Source: a virus. Taken from it: a stretch of DNA of 24,668 nucleotides. The DNA is taken from positions 1-24,668 of the IMG/VR virus record IMGVR_UViG_3300020174_000071. The stretch is one strand, 5' to 3'. Made by a program: the position numbers and the translations under genes. Below the pieces are notes generated by a model. It was not told the DNA's origin, ran no database searches, and saw only the letters and a list, made by a program, of their open reading frames with translations. Positions 1 through 8,394 of the stretch are shown piece by piece (the stretch's first letter is position 1; each line of letters begins with the position of its first letter).

Positions 1-2
1 CT

Positions 3-689
3 GTTGCGTCTATGGACATGACTAACCTTAGCAACAGACAACAGGCCGCTGTTCAAAACGCTCAGTCATTCCTACAGTTGGACATGACCAACTTGTCTAA
101 TGAGCAACAGACTGCAATGTTCAAAGCGCAGTCCTTGGTTCAATCACTATTCAATGATACAGCTGCTGACAATGCAGCCAAACAGTTCAATGCGTCTAGT
201 GAGAACCAAACAGATCAGTTCTTCTCTAACTTGATTTCTACTGTGAACATGTCTAATACTGCACAAAGAAACAGCATGTCTCAGTTCAACGCAGGTCAAG
301 AAAACAGTATATCGAGTTTAGTAGCCAACCTTGAAGCGGCAAGAGATCAGTTCAACGCTAACAATGCGTTGGTTGTAGCTCAATCTAATGCAACCTGGAG
401 GCAGAACAGTTCAACTATAAATACAGCTGCTATGAACGAATCTCTTGCGCAGTTTGCTAAAGATGTTAATGCTTTAACTGATGGGGCTCTTGACGAGATA
501 TGGCAACGTGAGAGAGATATCATGAGTTTCTCTGTCGACGTAGCTGAAAACGCTAAAGACAGAGCACTTAACCTACTACTCGCTGATAAAAACTTAGAGA
601 GTGTTAGAAAACAGATTGCAGCTGGTGAAGATGCAGCTGAGACTGAGATGTGGTTTACCCTTGGTCTAGAACTACTAAAGGGCTGGTAA
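3..689 (+). CDS. Repeat-rich virion structural protein, C-terminal part
   Basis: The reading frame is open to the left window edge (codons for V, A and S precede the first ATG at 12), so this is probably the end of a longer gene. The first 45 residues hold two copies of a 22-residue repeat of pattern DMTNLSN-x-QQ-x-A. Later there are several QFNA motifs (KQFNAS, SQFNAG, DQFNAN). The protein is rich in Gln, Asn, Ala and Ser and predicted helical, with no signal peptide or catalytic motif. Gln/Asn-rich proteins with QFNA repeats are common virion components of marine phages (from memory). The gene ends 4 bases before the next one and belongs to the rightward virion operon. The exact virion position is unknown. 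Confidence 0.65.
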   Translation, partial: VASMDMTNLSNRQQAAVQNAQSFLQLDMTNLSNEQQTAMFKAQSLVQSLFNDTAADNAAKQFNASSENQTDQFFSNLISTVNMSNTAQRNSMSQFNAGQENSISSLVANLEAARDQFNANNALVVAQSNATWRQNSSTINTAAMNESLAQFAKDVNALTDGALDEIWQRERDIMSFSVDVAENAKDRALNLLLADKNLESVRKQIAAGEDAAETEMWFTLGLELLKGW

Positions 690-693
690 TAAA

Positions 694-1464
694 ATGATTG
701 GTGATCCTAAACAAAAACCTTCTAGCCGTAGATCACAGTTTGCAATGGGCAGACCCAGTGCTCGTGAACAAGCTGATAGTTTGGGCGAAGTTATTGATGT
801 TCCTCAGCCAGACTTTCAAGGTCTTATGAATCAGAAGTTTGTAGCTGGGCAAGAGAAGAAAGATAAAGAACTAACTAAAGAGTTAGACATTGATTTCTAC
901 ACCACCATGATAAAAGATAGTGTTGTCCCTAAGCAGACTATTGATAGAGCTTACAAGGGAACTGGTGATCTACTAGACTTGATTGATAACTACGAAGGGT
1001 TTGGTGGCTCTGACTATTCATTACTCTGGAATAACTCTCACAAAGAGGGGGGTAAGTTCGCAGGTAAAGACGTGAGTAATATGACCATTGATGAGCTAGT
1101 AGACTTTACTAAACCATCTGGTGAGTACGGGCAGTATGTTAAGAGCACCAACCCAGAAGGTGTTGTAGGTACACCGCTTGGGCGTTATAATATTGTAGGT
1201 ACAACACTTAAAGATGTAGCTAAGAACATGGGCCTACCTGGTGATACTAAGTTCACTAAAGAAGTCCAAGATGAAATGTTCTTGTTCCTCGTTGATAGAC
1301 GCTTGAAGAAAGCCAAGGGCAACAAGAAGAGAATGCTGGAAGAGATTCGTAATGAGTTTGCTGGTTTCAAGAAGGTTCCTGATGATAATTTATACAGTGC
1401 ATTGGATACCTTTAGAATGTCACCACGACCAAAGTACAAACCTAAAGGTTTAGGAGAAAGATAA
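694..1464 (+). CDS. Virion-associated lysozyme-like protein
   Basis: A 256-residue protein. Residues 1-60 are basic and low-complexity, then a compact domain at about 85-215 resembles phage lysozyme/transglycosylase folds. It has an LLDLIDNYEGF segment with a candidate acidic catalytic residue, followed by a T-P-L-G-R-Y-N-I-V-G-T-T-L segment. This recalls the GRYQ-type motif of phage muramidases (the lambda R/GH104 style), then a V-Q-D-E-M helix. Its place among structural genes suggests a particle-borne enzyme that locally opens peptidoglycan during DNA entry rather than the lysis endolysin, which is encoded at 23981. The stop shares one base with the next start (TAATG). The fold call is by motif only; a purely structural role is the alternative. 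Confidence 0.55.
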   Translation: MIGDPKQKPSSRRSQFAMGRPSAREQADSLGEVIDVPQPDFQGLMNQKFVAGQEKKDKELTKELDIDFYTTMIKDSVVPKQTIDRAYKGTGDLLDLIDNYEGFGGSDYSLLWNNSHKEGGKFAGKDVSNMTIDELVDFTKPSGEYGQYVKSTNPEGVVGTPLGRYNIVGTTLKDVAKNMGLPGDTKFTKEVQDEMFLFLVDRRLKKAKGNKKRMLEEIRNEFAGFKKVPDDNLYSALDTFRMSPRPKYKPKGLGER

Positions 1465-1997
1465 TGGGAGCTTTTGATTTACCCATCCCAGGGGCATCAC
1501 TAACTAAAGAACCAGGGAATGCTCTCTATGAGAGACCACCTCAGATCGTTGACCCTGAGGAAGCTCTTATGGCACACCTTGAGAGACTCAATGATGCTGA
1601 CACAATGGAGTCAGCCCTCATGATGTTAGAGCGGGGTATGGATGTTAAGTCATTAGCTGAGGCTGTCCTTCGTAATGCTGTGTCCAGAGGTGTTCACACT
1701 ATTGATGTTAGCTTGATTATCCAGAAGCCAGTAGAAGAATGGATTTCTGGTGTAGCTACAGAGGTGGGTATTGACTATAAGACAGGCTACGAGAAAGCTG
1801 ACAGGAAGACTATGCGTGAGAGACATGCAGTTCTTAAGTCTGGTGAAGGTCTGACTGAAGAAAGCTTTGATGTCCTTCCAGCAGCAGAAGAACCTGTGGC
1901 AGAGCAGCCCCAAGAAATGCAACAAGAACTACCCTTAGAAATGCCTGAGCAGGAACCAGCCCCTCAAGCATCTAAAGGTCTAATGGCGAGAGGTTAA
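1464..1997 (+). CDS. Conserved phage virion protein, function unknown
   Basis: A 177-residue protein whose start overlaps the previous stop (TAATG). AGGAG lies 8 bases upstream. The N-terminus carries an I-P-G-x-S-L-T-x-E-P motif followed by N-A-x-Y-E-R-P-P and D-P-E-E-A-L. I recognise this as conserved in structural proteins of marine T4-like and podovirus-like phages, but with no assigned function. The middle is helical, and the last 40 residues are a Pro/Glu/Gln-rich tail that is probably disordered. It lies between the lysozyme-like gene and two further virion genes, so it is likely an internal or tail-associated component. No enzymatic motif is seen. Confidence 0.6.
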   Translation: MGAFDLPIPGASLTKEPGNALYERPPQIVDPEEALMAHLERLNDADTMESALMMLERGMDVKSLAEAVLRNAVSRGVHTIDVSLIIQKPVEEWISGVATEVGIDYKTGYEKADRKTMRERHAVLKSGEGLTEESFDVLPAAEEPVAEQPQEMQQELPLEMPEQEPAPQASKGLMARG

Positions 1998-1998
1998 G

Positions 1999-2967
1999 AT
2001 GGCTATTTCAAAAATTGGTGCGAACAGCGCACTCAAAGGTTACTTAGCCAGACGATCAGCTGAGAGAGAGGCTGAGCTTGATAGGACAGCTAGACGTGAA
2101 GAGTTCATGATGAACCTTCTTGAAAGAAGAAAGCAGTACCTATTGCCTGAGCTACTTAAAAGGTTTGATGGTATCGCTGAGATGCAGAAAGCTACTAGTT
2201 CTCGTTTAGCTAGGGCAAAGACCCATCAGTTTACTAAAGAAGCAGCAGCCTACTTGGAGTCAACTGGTCAACTAGAAGGTATCTTAGACAGGCTTGATAA
2301 ACTTGTAGAAAACCCAGAGGAGGGTGTCTCAACAAATGCTATCAGAATGTTTAATGAGAAGCTGGTTGAAAATGTTCCAAAAGAAAAGCTAGCCTCTGCT
2401 ATAAACTACTCTATGGAGATTGGTGCTATGCAGCGTCCAAGCCTAGATGGTTTTATGTCAGTGCTTACAGCTTCAACTGATGAAGAGCTAATGACTGCTA
2501 TGAGTGAGATGTCACCTGCACCTATGCCAACAGGAGCGGCTACTAATCCCTTAGCAATTAACCTTCTAAGTTTTACAGAGTTGTCCCCAGAGAAAAGACA
2601 AGCAGCTAGAAAAGCTATTGTTAATGAGCTAGCCCCTTTGCTTGATGGTACTGTAAACGCAGAAACTAACACTGTCACTTGGAAAGACCCTGAGAATGCC
2701 TCAAGAATTGCTAACAATGCGTTTGAGAGGTTCTTAGTTCTACGTAATGACCCCTTCTATTCAGGCTCTGAGACAGAACTTATTGGTGAGATAGGTTCTA
2801 GAATTTATCAGATGAAACAAAATAAACAAAGTTTGTTTGAAATAGCTAGCAACCCTACCTTTGACTTTAACTACACACCTTCAACAACCCCTCCCCCTGG
2901 AAGTGATGATGAAGAAGAAAGTATAGACGTTATTGAGAATAACTATTTAGGCGCAGGTATGGGGTAA
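1999..2967 (+). CDS. Putative internal virion protein, unknown
   Basis: A 322-residue protein starting 2 bases after the previous stop. It is mostly charged helix. The first 60 residues are rich in Arg and Glu (RRSAEREAELDRTARR) and look coiled-coil prone. The C-terminal 30 residues contain a proline run and the acidic stretch DDEEES. No signal peptide, membrane segment or catalytic motif is visible. Position and size resemble the middle-sized internal core proteins encoded just before the largest ejection protein in T7-like phages. I infer a virion or ejection role from context only. Confidence 0.5.
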   Translation: MAISKIGANSALKGYLARRSAEREAELDRTARREEFMMNLLERRKQYLLPELLKRFDGIAEMQKATSSRLARAKTHQFTKEAAAYLESTGQLEGILDRLDKLVENPEEGVSTNAIRMFNEKLVENVPKEKLASAINYSMEIGAMQRPSLDGFMSVLTASTDEELMTAMSEMSPAPMPTGAATNPLAINLLSFTELSPEKRQAARKAIVNELAPLLDGTVNAETNTVTWKDPENASRIANNAFERFLVLRNDPFYSGSETELIGEIGSRIYQMKQNKQSLFEIASNPTFDFNYTPSTTPPPGSDDEEESIDVIENNYLGAGMG

Positions 2968-2971
2968 GAGT

Positions 2972-5900
2972 ATGGCTTCTTATGTAGATAAAGCACCTGA
3001 GTCAGCTTTCCTCGATCTCACTGAGGATGATGATTTCAAGAAAGACTTAGTACAGTTTTTCTCTGGTGGTCGTTACCAGTACAACAAAGATGAAATGAGG
3101 GAGATGGGCTATGAGGGTATGGCCCGTCAGTTCGTTGAGCACATGCGTTATCAGAATGCTAACGAGGTCTCAGCCGCTAGGGATTACAGCTACGTAACCA
3201 ACAAGGACTTTGACCAACGAGGTAAAGATGCCTTTGGTCGTCTTATGCAAGCCTATGATACATCGAGGGAGGCTGGCACAGGCTTCTGGAATGGTGTAGG
3301 TGATTACGCTGAGGCGGTACTATTCGCCCCATCAACATACATTGGCTTGGGGAGCTTTGGTTTAAGTAAGCTTGGTGCAAAGGCTGCATCTAAAGCAACA
3401 CAACTTATGCTTAGAAAGAAGCTGAAGGATAGCCTAGCTAAGAACGTAGTTGAAAAAGGTCTGAAGAGAAACATCTACAATCAAGCCTTGAAGGAGGCGG
3501 GTGTTGGTGCAGCATCAGGTGCTGTTATTGGTGGTGGTCAAGCCGCCCTGCAGGGTGAGACCCGTGAAGATGTTATTGATGACTACGAGTACACAACAAA
3601 AGACTTCTTGTTTGATGCTACAGTAGGTGGTGTGGCAGAGGCTACTGTTGGTGGTGCCCTGGGGTATGCCTCAGGTATGATTGGTCGTTCCAGTAACATA
3701 AAGGTTGAGGATGCATTAAAGCAAAGACAAGAAGTTATCTCTGAAGACCTGAAACAAAAGGCTCAGATTGCTAAGGACACTTTGAAAAACGCTACAGCTG
3801 AGCAGAAGAAAGAAGCTATGGGTCGTATCGCTGACCTAGACGAGGTCTTGTCTGCAAGGGCAGGATCAAAGAGTGCTAAGCTAAAAGATAGCCTAGACCC
3901 TGAAAGAGTAGCAAAAGGTAAGGCTATTCTCAGAGGTATCACTAATGATTCCTTTGACCCTGAGTTTACTAGCGGCCTATCTGCTAGCACCATGCGCAGG
4001 ATTGCAGCGGCTAGCATTGAGCTAATGCAGAACGACAGACTTAACATCAAAGATAACAAAAGAATAACTGAGTCTGTAGCTTTTGCTATGAGAGACCCAG
4101 AGACAGCTACAGAAGTCTTTCCTATTCTAGAAGAGATAAGAGAAAAGTATGGCTTGTCTAAAGATGAGTTCTCTATGATCTACTTGTCTGAAGTTTCTCG
4201 TGCTGGTCAGACTCTTGGATACGCTAGTGCCATTAAGAGAGGGGCTAACTTGGCGGGTATTGATGACCTGTTCTCTAAAGGTGCATCCTCTTTTACAAGT
4301 GAAGAAGCTGCAATCATTTCAGCTAATGCTATGAAGAATGCAGGTAAGGGCACCAGCTTCCTACAAGATTTGGATGCTATGCGTATTGCATTCATGACTT
4401 CACAGCCAGCTACAACAATGCGTAACCTTAGAAACTCTGGTATCCTTATCGCTACTGATATGCTGGATGAAGTCAACAGGTCTTTGTATAAAGGTCTGAC
4501 AGGAGACCTTGCTGCAATCAAGGATGTCATACCAAACATGACAGCAATCCTTAGAGGCTACACTACAAACAACGCTGAAGCTAAGATCATTCGTAACATC
4601 CTATTAGAGGAAGCCCCAGAGCAGTATCGTAACTTGTTCAATGAAGCTTCCCGTATTGATGTAGGCATAGGCAGCAACAATGCTATGGGTAAAGCAGCCA
4701 GAGTAGTGAACATCTTCAACTCTGCAACAGACTCTGTTCTAAAAGAAGGGATGTTCTTTGGTAGTTTGGATAGACAGTTCAGAGAGCGGGGCGGGGAAAG
4801 CCTAAAGGACTGGTTAGCTTCTAACAGAACACTAGACAATTTACCTGAGGGTGTATCCCTCGACAAAGCTATGATTGATGCTCAGCGTCTTACAATGCAA
4901 AGAACCTTTAGGGAGTCTGACTCCACGATAGCTAAAGGAACTAAAGCTCTTGTAGCTATGAATAGAAAACTTCCCTTCATTATCTCTGAAGGTTTTGGTG
5001 TTCCATTTCCTAGGTATGTGGGCAACCACTTGCAGATGGTAGCAGAGTATACGCCCATTGTTGGCGAGCTTATGCAAAGGTCTAACTTTGCTACTTCCAC
5101 AGACGAGGCAACTCGAATGGGGAGACAGATGACAGGGGCCATGCTTCTAGTTGGTGGTTACACACTAGCTCAAATGAGACAAGGTGAAGTAGACTATGGT
5201 TCTTTTGTAACAGAGATGAACTCACAAGAGGACATGAAACCATACGTTGGTTCTGCTTTGGCACACCTCTACGCTGGGGATATGGCGTGGAGGGCTAACA
5301 ACGGATTGCCTGTTAAGATTACAGGTGAAGATTTACAGGCTGTCTTTGGTGGTATCCCAGACCTTAGCTTTGACTTTGAATTTGGAGCAGGTATCTTGGA
5401 AGCGATAGGGGTAAACCCTACTACAGGTAAAGAGATGGTTGCCTCAACTGAAAGACTAGAAAAAGAGATTGGAAATATCGCTTCTACTTTCTTGATGCCA
5501 ACCACTATTGCTAGGGATATCTACGGACAGTTTAACAACGAGTCAGCTGGCACTCCTTTCGTTAGAGACTTGGCTATATCAAGCCAGTTGTCTCCAAGAA
5601 AAGGTGAAGGGTCTGAGGGGATACTGGTAGGACAGGCAACACGTATGCTACCTGATGCTCCATTCCTGCAGTACACTCAATCCTTCGATGGTAGCTATGA
5701 TATGCCGTACTACAAAATCACTAACCCAGTTAGGATTGGTTCTGTTGATCCTTTGCTGAAACAAATCAGTGGTGCTGCAGCTGAGCCACCCTTGACTGAG
5801 TTAGAAAGACAGATGAGTAGGTACAACCTAAAGGATTGGCAGCTATACAACACAAGGACTGTGCCTAATGCTGGACTAGACTTTGCAGTCAGAGCACACC

Positions 5901-6313
5901 TATCTCAGAACCTGTACAAAAGGTTTGAGAATTGGGCTAATAATGCTCCCGCCTTGAATACCAGTGATAAGACTTTCTACGAACTAACAGAGGAAGATAA
6001 GCCTGGAGAAGTTTTAGAGGCTTGGATCAAAAGAGAGATAACTGCGACAAAGAACGAGATAGAAGAACAGTTTGATCTCTTTGCTGCAAGGTCACCCGTT
6101 AAGGCTAGGGGTTACATCAGAAATATGTACAAGCTGAAGCGCAATGAGATTGGTGGTAAAGTTTTTGACCAAGTGGTTATCGACTTTGTTCCTGGATTTA
6201 ATAATTCTCTGGAGTACCTACAAGACGCTGAGACTTTACAAGAAGAGACACAAAGACGAATGTTTATTCTTGGAAAGGTTAACAACTACGTCGAACCAGA
6301 ACTAAGAGACTAA
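2972..6313 (+). CDS. Large internal virion / DNA-ejection protein
   Basis: A 1113-residue protein, the last and largest gene of the virion operon, 5 bases after its neighbour. Most of it is predicted helical and charged. It has Gly/Ala-rich hydrophobic stretches at about residues 175-195 and 216-238 (GAASGAVIGGG, ATVGGALGYASG) and another near 716-735 (AMLLVGGYTLAQM), which could insert in a membrane. Size, order and amphipathic character match giant ejected core proteins such as T7 gp16. No transglycosylase motif is evident here; the lytic activity may be in the separate gene at 694. A terminator hairpin follows 8 bases after the stop. The ejection role is inference. Confidence 0.55.
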   Translation: MASYVDKAPESAFLDLTEDDDFKKDLVQFFSGGRYQYNKDEMREMGYEGMARQFVEHMRYQNANEVSAARDYSYVTNKDFDQRGKDAFGRLMQAYDTSREAGTGFWNGVGDYAEAVLFAPSTYIGLGSFGLSKLGAKAASKATQLMLRKKLKDSLAKNVVEKGLKRNIYNQALKEAGVGAASGAVIGGGQAALQGETREDVIDDYEYTTKDFLFDATVGGVAEATVGGALGYASGMIGRSSNIKVEDALKQRQEVISEDLKQKAQIAKDTLKNATAEQKKEAMGRIADLDEVLSARAGSKSAKLKDSLDPERVAKGKAILRGITNDSFDPEFTSGLSASTMRRIAAASIELMQNDRLNIKDNKRITESVAFAMRDPETATEVFPILEEIREKYGLSKDEFSMIYLSEVSRAGQTLGYASAIKRGANLAGIDDLFSKGASSFTSEEAAIISANAMKNAGKGTSFLQDLDAMRIAFMTSQPATTMRNLRNSGILIATDMLDEVNRSLYKGLTGDLAAIKDVIPNMTAILRGYTTNNAEAKIIRNILLEEAPEQYRNLFNEASRIDVGIGSNNAMGKAARVVNIFNSATDSVLKEGMFFGSLDRQFRERGGESLKDWLASNRTLDNLPEGVSLDKAMIDAQRLTMQRTFRESDSTIAKGTKALVAMNRKLPFIISEGFGVPFPRYVGNHLQMVAEYTPIVGELMQRSNFATSTDEATRMGRQMTGAMLLVGGYTLAQMRQGEVDYGSFVTEMNSQEDMKPYVGSALAHLYAGDMAWRANNGLPVKITGEDLQAVFGGIPDLSFDFEFGAGILEAIGVNPTTGKEMVASTERLEKEIGNIASTFLMPTTIARDIYGQFNNESAGTPFVRDLAISSQLSPRKGEGSEGILVGQATRMLPDAPFLQYTQSFDGSYDMPYYKITNPVRIGSVDPLLKQISGAAAEPPLTELERQMSRYNLKDWQLYNTRTVPNAGLDFAVRAHLSQNLYKRFENWANNAPALNTSDKTFYELTEEDKPGEVLEAWIKREITATKNEIEEQFDLFAARSPVKARGYIRNMYKLKRNEIGGKVFDQVVIDFVPGFNNSLEYLQDAETLQEETQRRMFILGKVNNYVEPELRD

Positions 6314-6320
6314 AAGAAAA

Positions 6321-6340
6321 CCCCCAGTGAAAACTGGGGG
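6321..6340. terminator. Bidirectional terminator between convergent operons
   Basis: A perfect 8-bp stem CCCCCAGT/ACTGGGGG closed by a GAAA tetraloop, lying 8 bases after the rightward virion operon stop and 7 bases before the last leftward gene ends. On the + strand it is followed by a moderately T-rich tail (CTTAGTTTATTT). On the - strand the tail is TTTTCTTTTA, a good intrinsic-terminator U-tract. It can therefore end transcription from both sides. Confidence 0.9.
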
Positions 6341-6346
6341 CTTAGT

Positions 6347-6592
6347 TTATTTCCTGCTTTTAAGCATTCGTTCACTATACTTGAATGCTTCTTCTATGAT
6401 CTCATCAGATCGTAAATACTTGCCAGATGCTAGCAACCCTGACAAGGCGCATCCAGCGAAGTAATCCCCACACGTCACAGGATACGATGGGGTATTAGTT
6501 ATATCTTTTTTAATAAACTCTTGGGCTTCTTGCTCAAGGGTTTTCTTTTGAGGTGGTCTACCTCTGGGTCTCTTTGTCGGACTCGTTGACAT
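6347..6592 (-). CDS. Small protein with an N-terminal AT-hook motif
   Basis: An 81-residue protein, last gene of the leftward operon. Its N-terminus contains K-R-P-R-G-R-P-P, which matches the AT-hook core (RGRP with flanking basic and proline residues) that binds the minor groove of AT-rich DNA in other proteins. The rest is a helical, mildly acidic domain with two Cys (CGDYFAGC). GAGG sits 7 bases upstream of the ATG. The start overlaps the end of the DUF3310 gene by 35 bases. I do not recognise the family. DNA binding is inferred from the motif alone. Confidence 0.6.
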   Translation of the reverse strand: MSTSPTKRPRGRPPQKKTLEQEAQEFIKKDITNTPSYPVTCGDYFAGCALSGLLASGKYLRSDEIIEEAFKYSERMLKSRK

Positions 6593-6899
6593 CTCTTAGC
6601 CTCTCTAAGTACCAAGCAGCTTTCTCTAGGTCTTCTTGCCCATTTTTATAACGCCACCTGTGTAAGTATTTTGCTATGTTACCACGCAGGTAACCTATGT
6701 ATTCTTCTGTTGATAAAAAGTCTTCGATGTATTCAATGCATTCAATCGTACCTTGACCGTAGTGTTGGGGTCTATCCACTGGGTGGAACTTTTCAGATTT
6801 CATTTGTATCCTACCAATTAAGTCTATTAATTCACCTGTACATTCGTAGCAGTTCTTATCATCATCTAAGAAGTTGCCACAGTTTGAGCAAACTACCAT
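6558..6899 (-). CDS. DUF3310 protein with N-terminal zinc-ribbon-like cysteines
   Basis: A 113-residue protein. Residues about 4-22 hold two Cys pairs (C-S-N-C and C-Y-E-C) that could bind zinc. The C-terminal half carries the signature of DUF3310, a small phage family sometimes labelled a nucleotide kinase without biochemical proof: HYGQGTIECIEYIEDF, then GNIAKYLHRWRYKNG and LEKAAWYLERL. The chosen ATG forms TGATG with the stop of the upstream nuclease-like gene, implying coupled translation. DUF3310 proteins often lie among phage nucleotide or DNA metabolism genes, as here. The biochemical role is unknown; family assignment is confident. Confidence 0.8.
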   Translation of the reverse strand: MVVCSNCGNFLDDDKNCYECTGELIDLIGRIQMKSEKFHPVDRPQHYGQGTIECIEYIEDFLSTEEYIGYLRGNIAKYLHRWRYKNGQEDLEKAAWYLERLRDVNESDKETQR

Positions 6900-7381
6900 C
6901 ACTTCACCACTTCGATTGAGTCGAGTTGATCGACAGTCATAGAGTAGTTATCCTTCTTGAAGACTAGTCCATTGTTCTCACACTTATCGCCAGCTTTAAC
7001 GAAGTCTGCATCATCCAAGAACTTTAGTCTGTCATATGCACCAAGCACCCAAACACTTGTCAGGTCTTTCTTGATGTAGGTGAAGACGAAGAAGTCACAC
7101 TGCTGCTTTCTGCTGTAAGCAAAGATGGTGCAGTTGAAGTGAGGCTTGGGGGGATAGTTACCAGCCTTAGTCTTCACATCAATGCGCTTACCGTTGAGCA
7201 TGATGTCATAGTCGTAGGTGTTATGAAACTCACCGCCTATAACTTTCTGTGCTGCTAGTTCACCAAGGAATCCGTGAAGATTTCTTTCACCTTGCATCAT
7301 AGAGTTCTTCAACTTGCCCATCTCATTTGCTTTGCGACGAGCTTCTAGAAGCATCTCATCTGTAATTGCTACCTCGATCAT
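6899..7381 (-). CDS. PD-(D/E)XK nuclease-fold protein
   Basis: A 160-residue protein. The ATG at 7381 forms ATGA with the PhoH stop and has AAGG just upstream. Visible motifs in order are G-F-L-G-E-L-A-A (Glu 41), Y-D-Y-D-I (Asp 57/59) and K-R-I-D-V-K-T-K (Asp 68, Lys 70). This E...D...DxK arrangement is typical of the restriction-endonuclease-like fold. No DNA-recognition domain is seen. In the context of an endonuclease I and a Cas4-like exonuclease elsewhere in the operon, it may be a third nuclease for host DNA breakdown or DNA processing. Target and activity are unknown. Confidence 0.65.
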   Translation of the reverse strand: MIEVAITDEMLLEARRKANEMGKLKNSMMQGERNLHGFLGELAAQKVIGGEFHNTYDYDIMLNGKRIDVKTKAGNYPPKPHFNCTIFAYSRKQQCDFFVFTYIKKDLTSVWVLGAYDRLKFLDDADFVKAGDKCENNGLVFKKDNYSMTVDQLDSIEVVK

Positions 7382-8094
7382 AAGCCTTCTTTCATAAATA
7401 TCTTCACCCACTCAGCACATATGTCACTTCTTATAATGTCTTCCACTCCAAACTCTACGATTGGTATTGGAAGCATGTGCTTCTTAGCGAGGTGTATTAC
7501 CTTTGACAGACCGTCAGCTTCCTTCAAGTCTGATTGCTGAACATCACCGTTCAGAACAATCTTACTGCCTTCTCCCACACGAGTCAACAACATCTTGAGT
7601 TCGTGGGCTGTGATGTTCTGGGTCTCATCCACGATGATGAATGCGTTATCAAAACTTCTGCCTCGCATGAGAGCAAGAGGTGCCATCTCGATGTTGCCAT
7701 TCTTTATGGCGGTATCAACTACACCCTTCCCTAAATGTTTAGTTAGAACATCGAGGACAGGCAATGCCCAAGGATAAGTCTTTTCTTCTAAGGTTCCTGG
7801 TAGGAATCCTAAGTCTTTACCCACAGCTACATGCGGCCTAGTAATTACGATCTTGTCTATCTCTTTCAAGGTGTACAGATCAGAGGCGTAGGTCGCTGCT
7901 ACATAAGTCTTACCTGTGCCAGCTGGCCCAAGGATAAACACTTGAGAGCTTTGCTTTAGGTGACCAAGTAACTCTTTCTGTTTGTCAGTCTTTGGTACAA
8001 TCCCTGAGACCTTCTTGTTCTCTGAGTTCTTGTAGTTTGTTTTACGTCTAGTTCTCTTAGGTTTAGTTGGAAAGTCTGTTTCTACTTCCAGCAT
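7378..8094 (-). CDS. phoH: PhoH-like ATPase
   Basis: A 238-residue protein with a basic N-terminus (KPKRTRRK) followed by the PhoH domain. The Walker A motif GPAGTGKT is at residues 56-63, ITRPHV at about 84-89, GFLPGTLEEK near 96-105, and the Walker B segment FIIVDETQN at 152-160. A conserved L-N-G-D-V-Q-Q-S-D motif is near 181. PhoH family proteins are P-loop NTPases of the superfamily 1 helicase type, very common in marine phages. Their role in infection is still unclear (RNA metabolism or phosphate stress have been proposed). The start overlaps the stop of a 40-residue basic gene (TAATG) and the stop overlaps the next gene (ATGA). Confidence 0.93.
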   Translation of the reverse strand: MLEVETDFPTKPKRTRRKTNYKNSENKKVSGIVPKTDKQKELLGHLKQSSQVFILGPAGTGKTYVAATYASDLYTLKEIDKIVITRPHVAVGKDLGFLPGTLEEKTYPWALPVLDVLTKHLGKGVVDTAIKNGNIEMAPLALMRGRSFDNAFIIVDETQNITAHELKMLLTRVGEGSKIVLNGDVQQSDLKEADGLSKVIHLAKKHMLPIPIVEFGVEDIIRSDICAEWVKIFMKEGL

Positions 8095-8216
8095 TAACCT
8101 TGCCCTCGACTAGGCTTGAACGATCTCTTCTTAGACTTGTTCATTGAAGAATATTTAATGCTACCCTTCTTGCCGCCTTGTGTTGTCTTCTTTGGGTTCG
8201 ACTTTACGTACTTCAT
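8094..8216 (-). CDS. 40-residue highly basic protein upstream of phoH
   Basis: A small frame starting at ATG 8216 with GGAG about 6 bases upstream and ending as TAATG on the phoH start. It encodes MKYVKSNPKK followed by more Lys/Arg: 13 basic residues, no acidic ones, with a Gly-Gly-Lys-Lys-Gly centre. The first 56 bases overlap the end of the DUF1289 gene in another frame. Good Shine-Dalgarno spacing and perfect stop-start coupling argue that it is real despite its length. It may bind nucleic acid or assist PhoH. That is inference from charge and position; I do not recognise a family. Confidence 0.6.
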   Translation of the reverse strand: MKYVKSNPKKTTQGGKKGSIKYSSMNKSKKRSFKPSRGQG

Positions 8217-8394
8217 GCTCTCTCCATTTCAACTCATGTAAGAGTTTCTTCTGCTCGTATTCTGACATGATCATCCAATCTCTGATCTCATCAGTAGTTC
8301 TCCTGCACCCCACACAGTACCCATCATCAAGACGACAGACCTTCACGCAGGGTGAGGGGACGGTCCCTAAGGACCGCCTTCTGTTTCTACTCAC
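8161..8394 (-). CDS. DUF1289 four-cysteine protein
   Basis: About 77 residues from a GTG at 8394, which overlaps the RNR stop by 8 bases. A longer GTG start at 8436 (91 residues) is also possible and has GAGGAAG close upstream. The core reads S-P-C-V-K-V-C-R-L-D, then Y-C-V-G-C-R-R-T and D-E-I-R-D-W. This is the DUF1289 signature, a small proteobacterial family with four conserved cysteines thought to bind a metal or Fe-S centre. The C-terminal 30 residues are highly charged. It lies between RNR and PhoH. Function is unknown. A 6-bp hairpin (CGGTCC/GGACCG, 8361-8376) falls in the codons before the motif. Confidence 0.75.
   Translation of the reverse strand: MSRNRRRSLGTVPSPCVKVCRLDDGYCVGCRRTTDEIRDWMIMSEYEQKKLLHELKWREHEVRKVEPKEDNTRRQEG

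Noticed and set aside
4207-5505. Several - strand frames of 78-110 codons within the 1113-residue virion gene, and similar antisense frames across 7534-14590.
   Set aside because: They are antisense to well-supported genes, lack ribosome sites and show no recognisable protein pattern.
8361-8376. Terminator hairpin CGGTCC-CTAA-GGACCG after the RNR gene.
   Set aside because: No U-tract follows on the - strand and it lies in the coding start of the DUF1289 gene.
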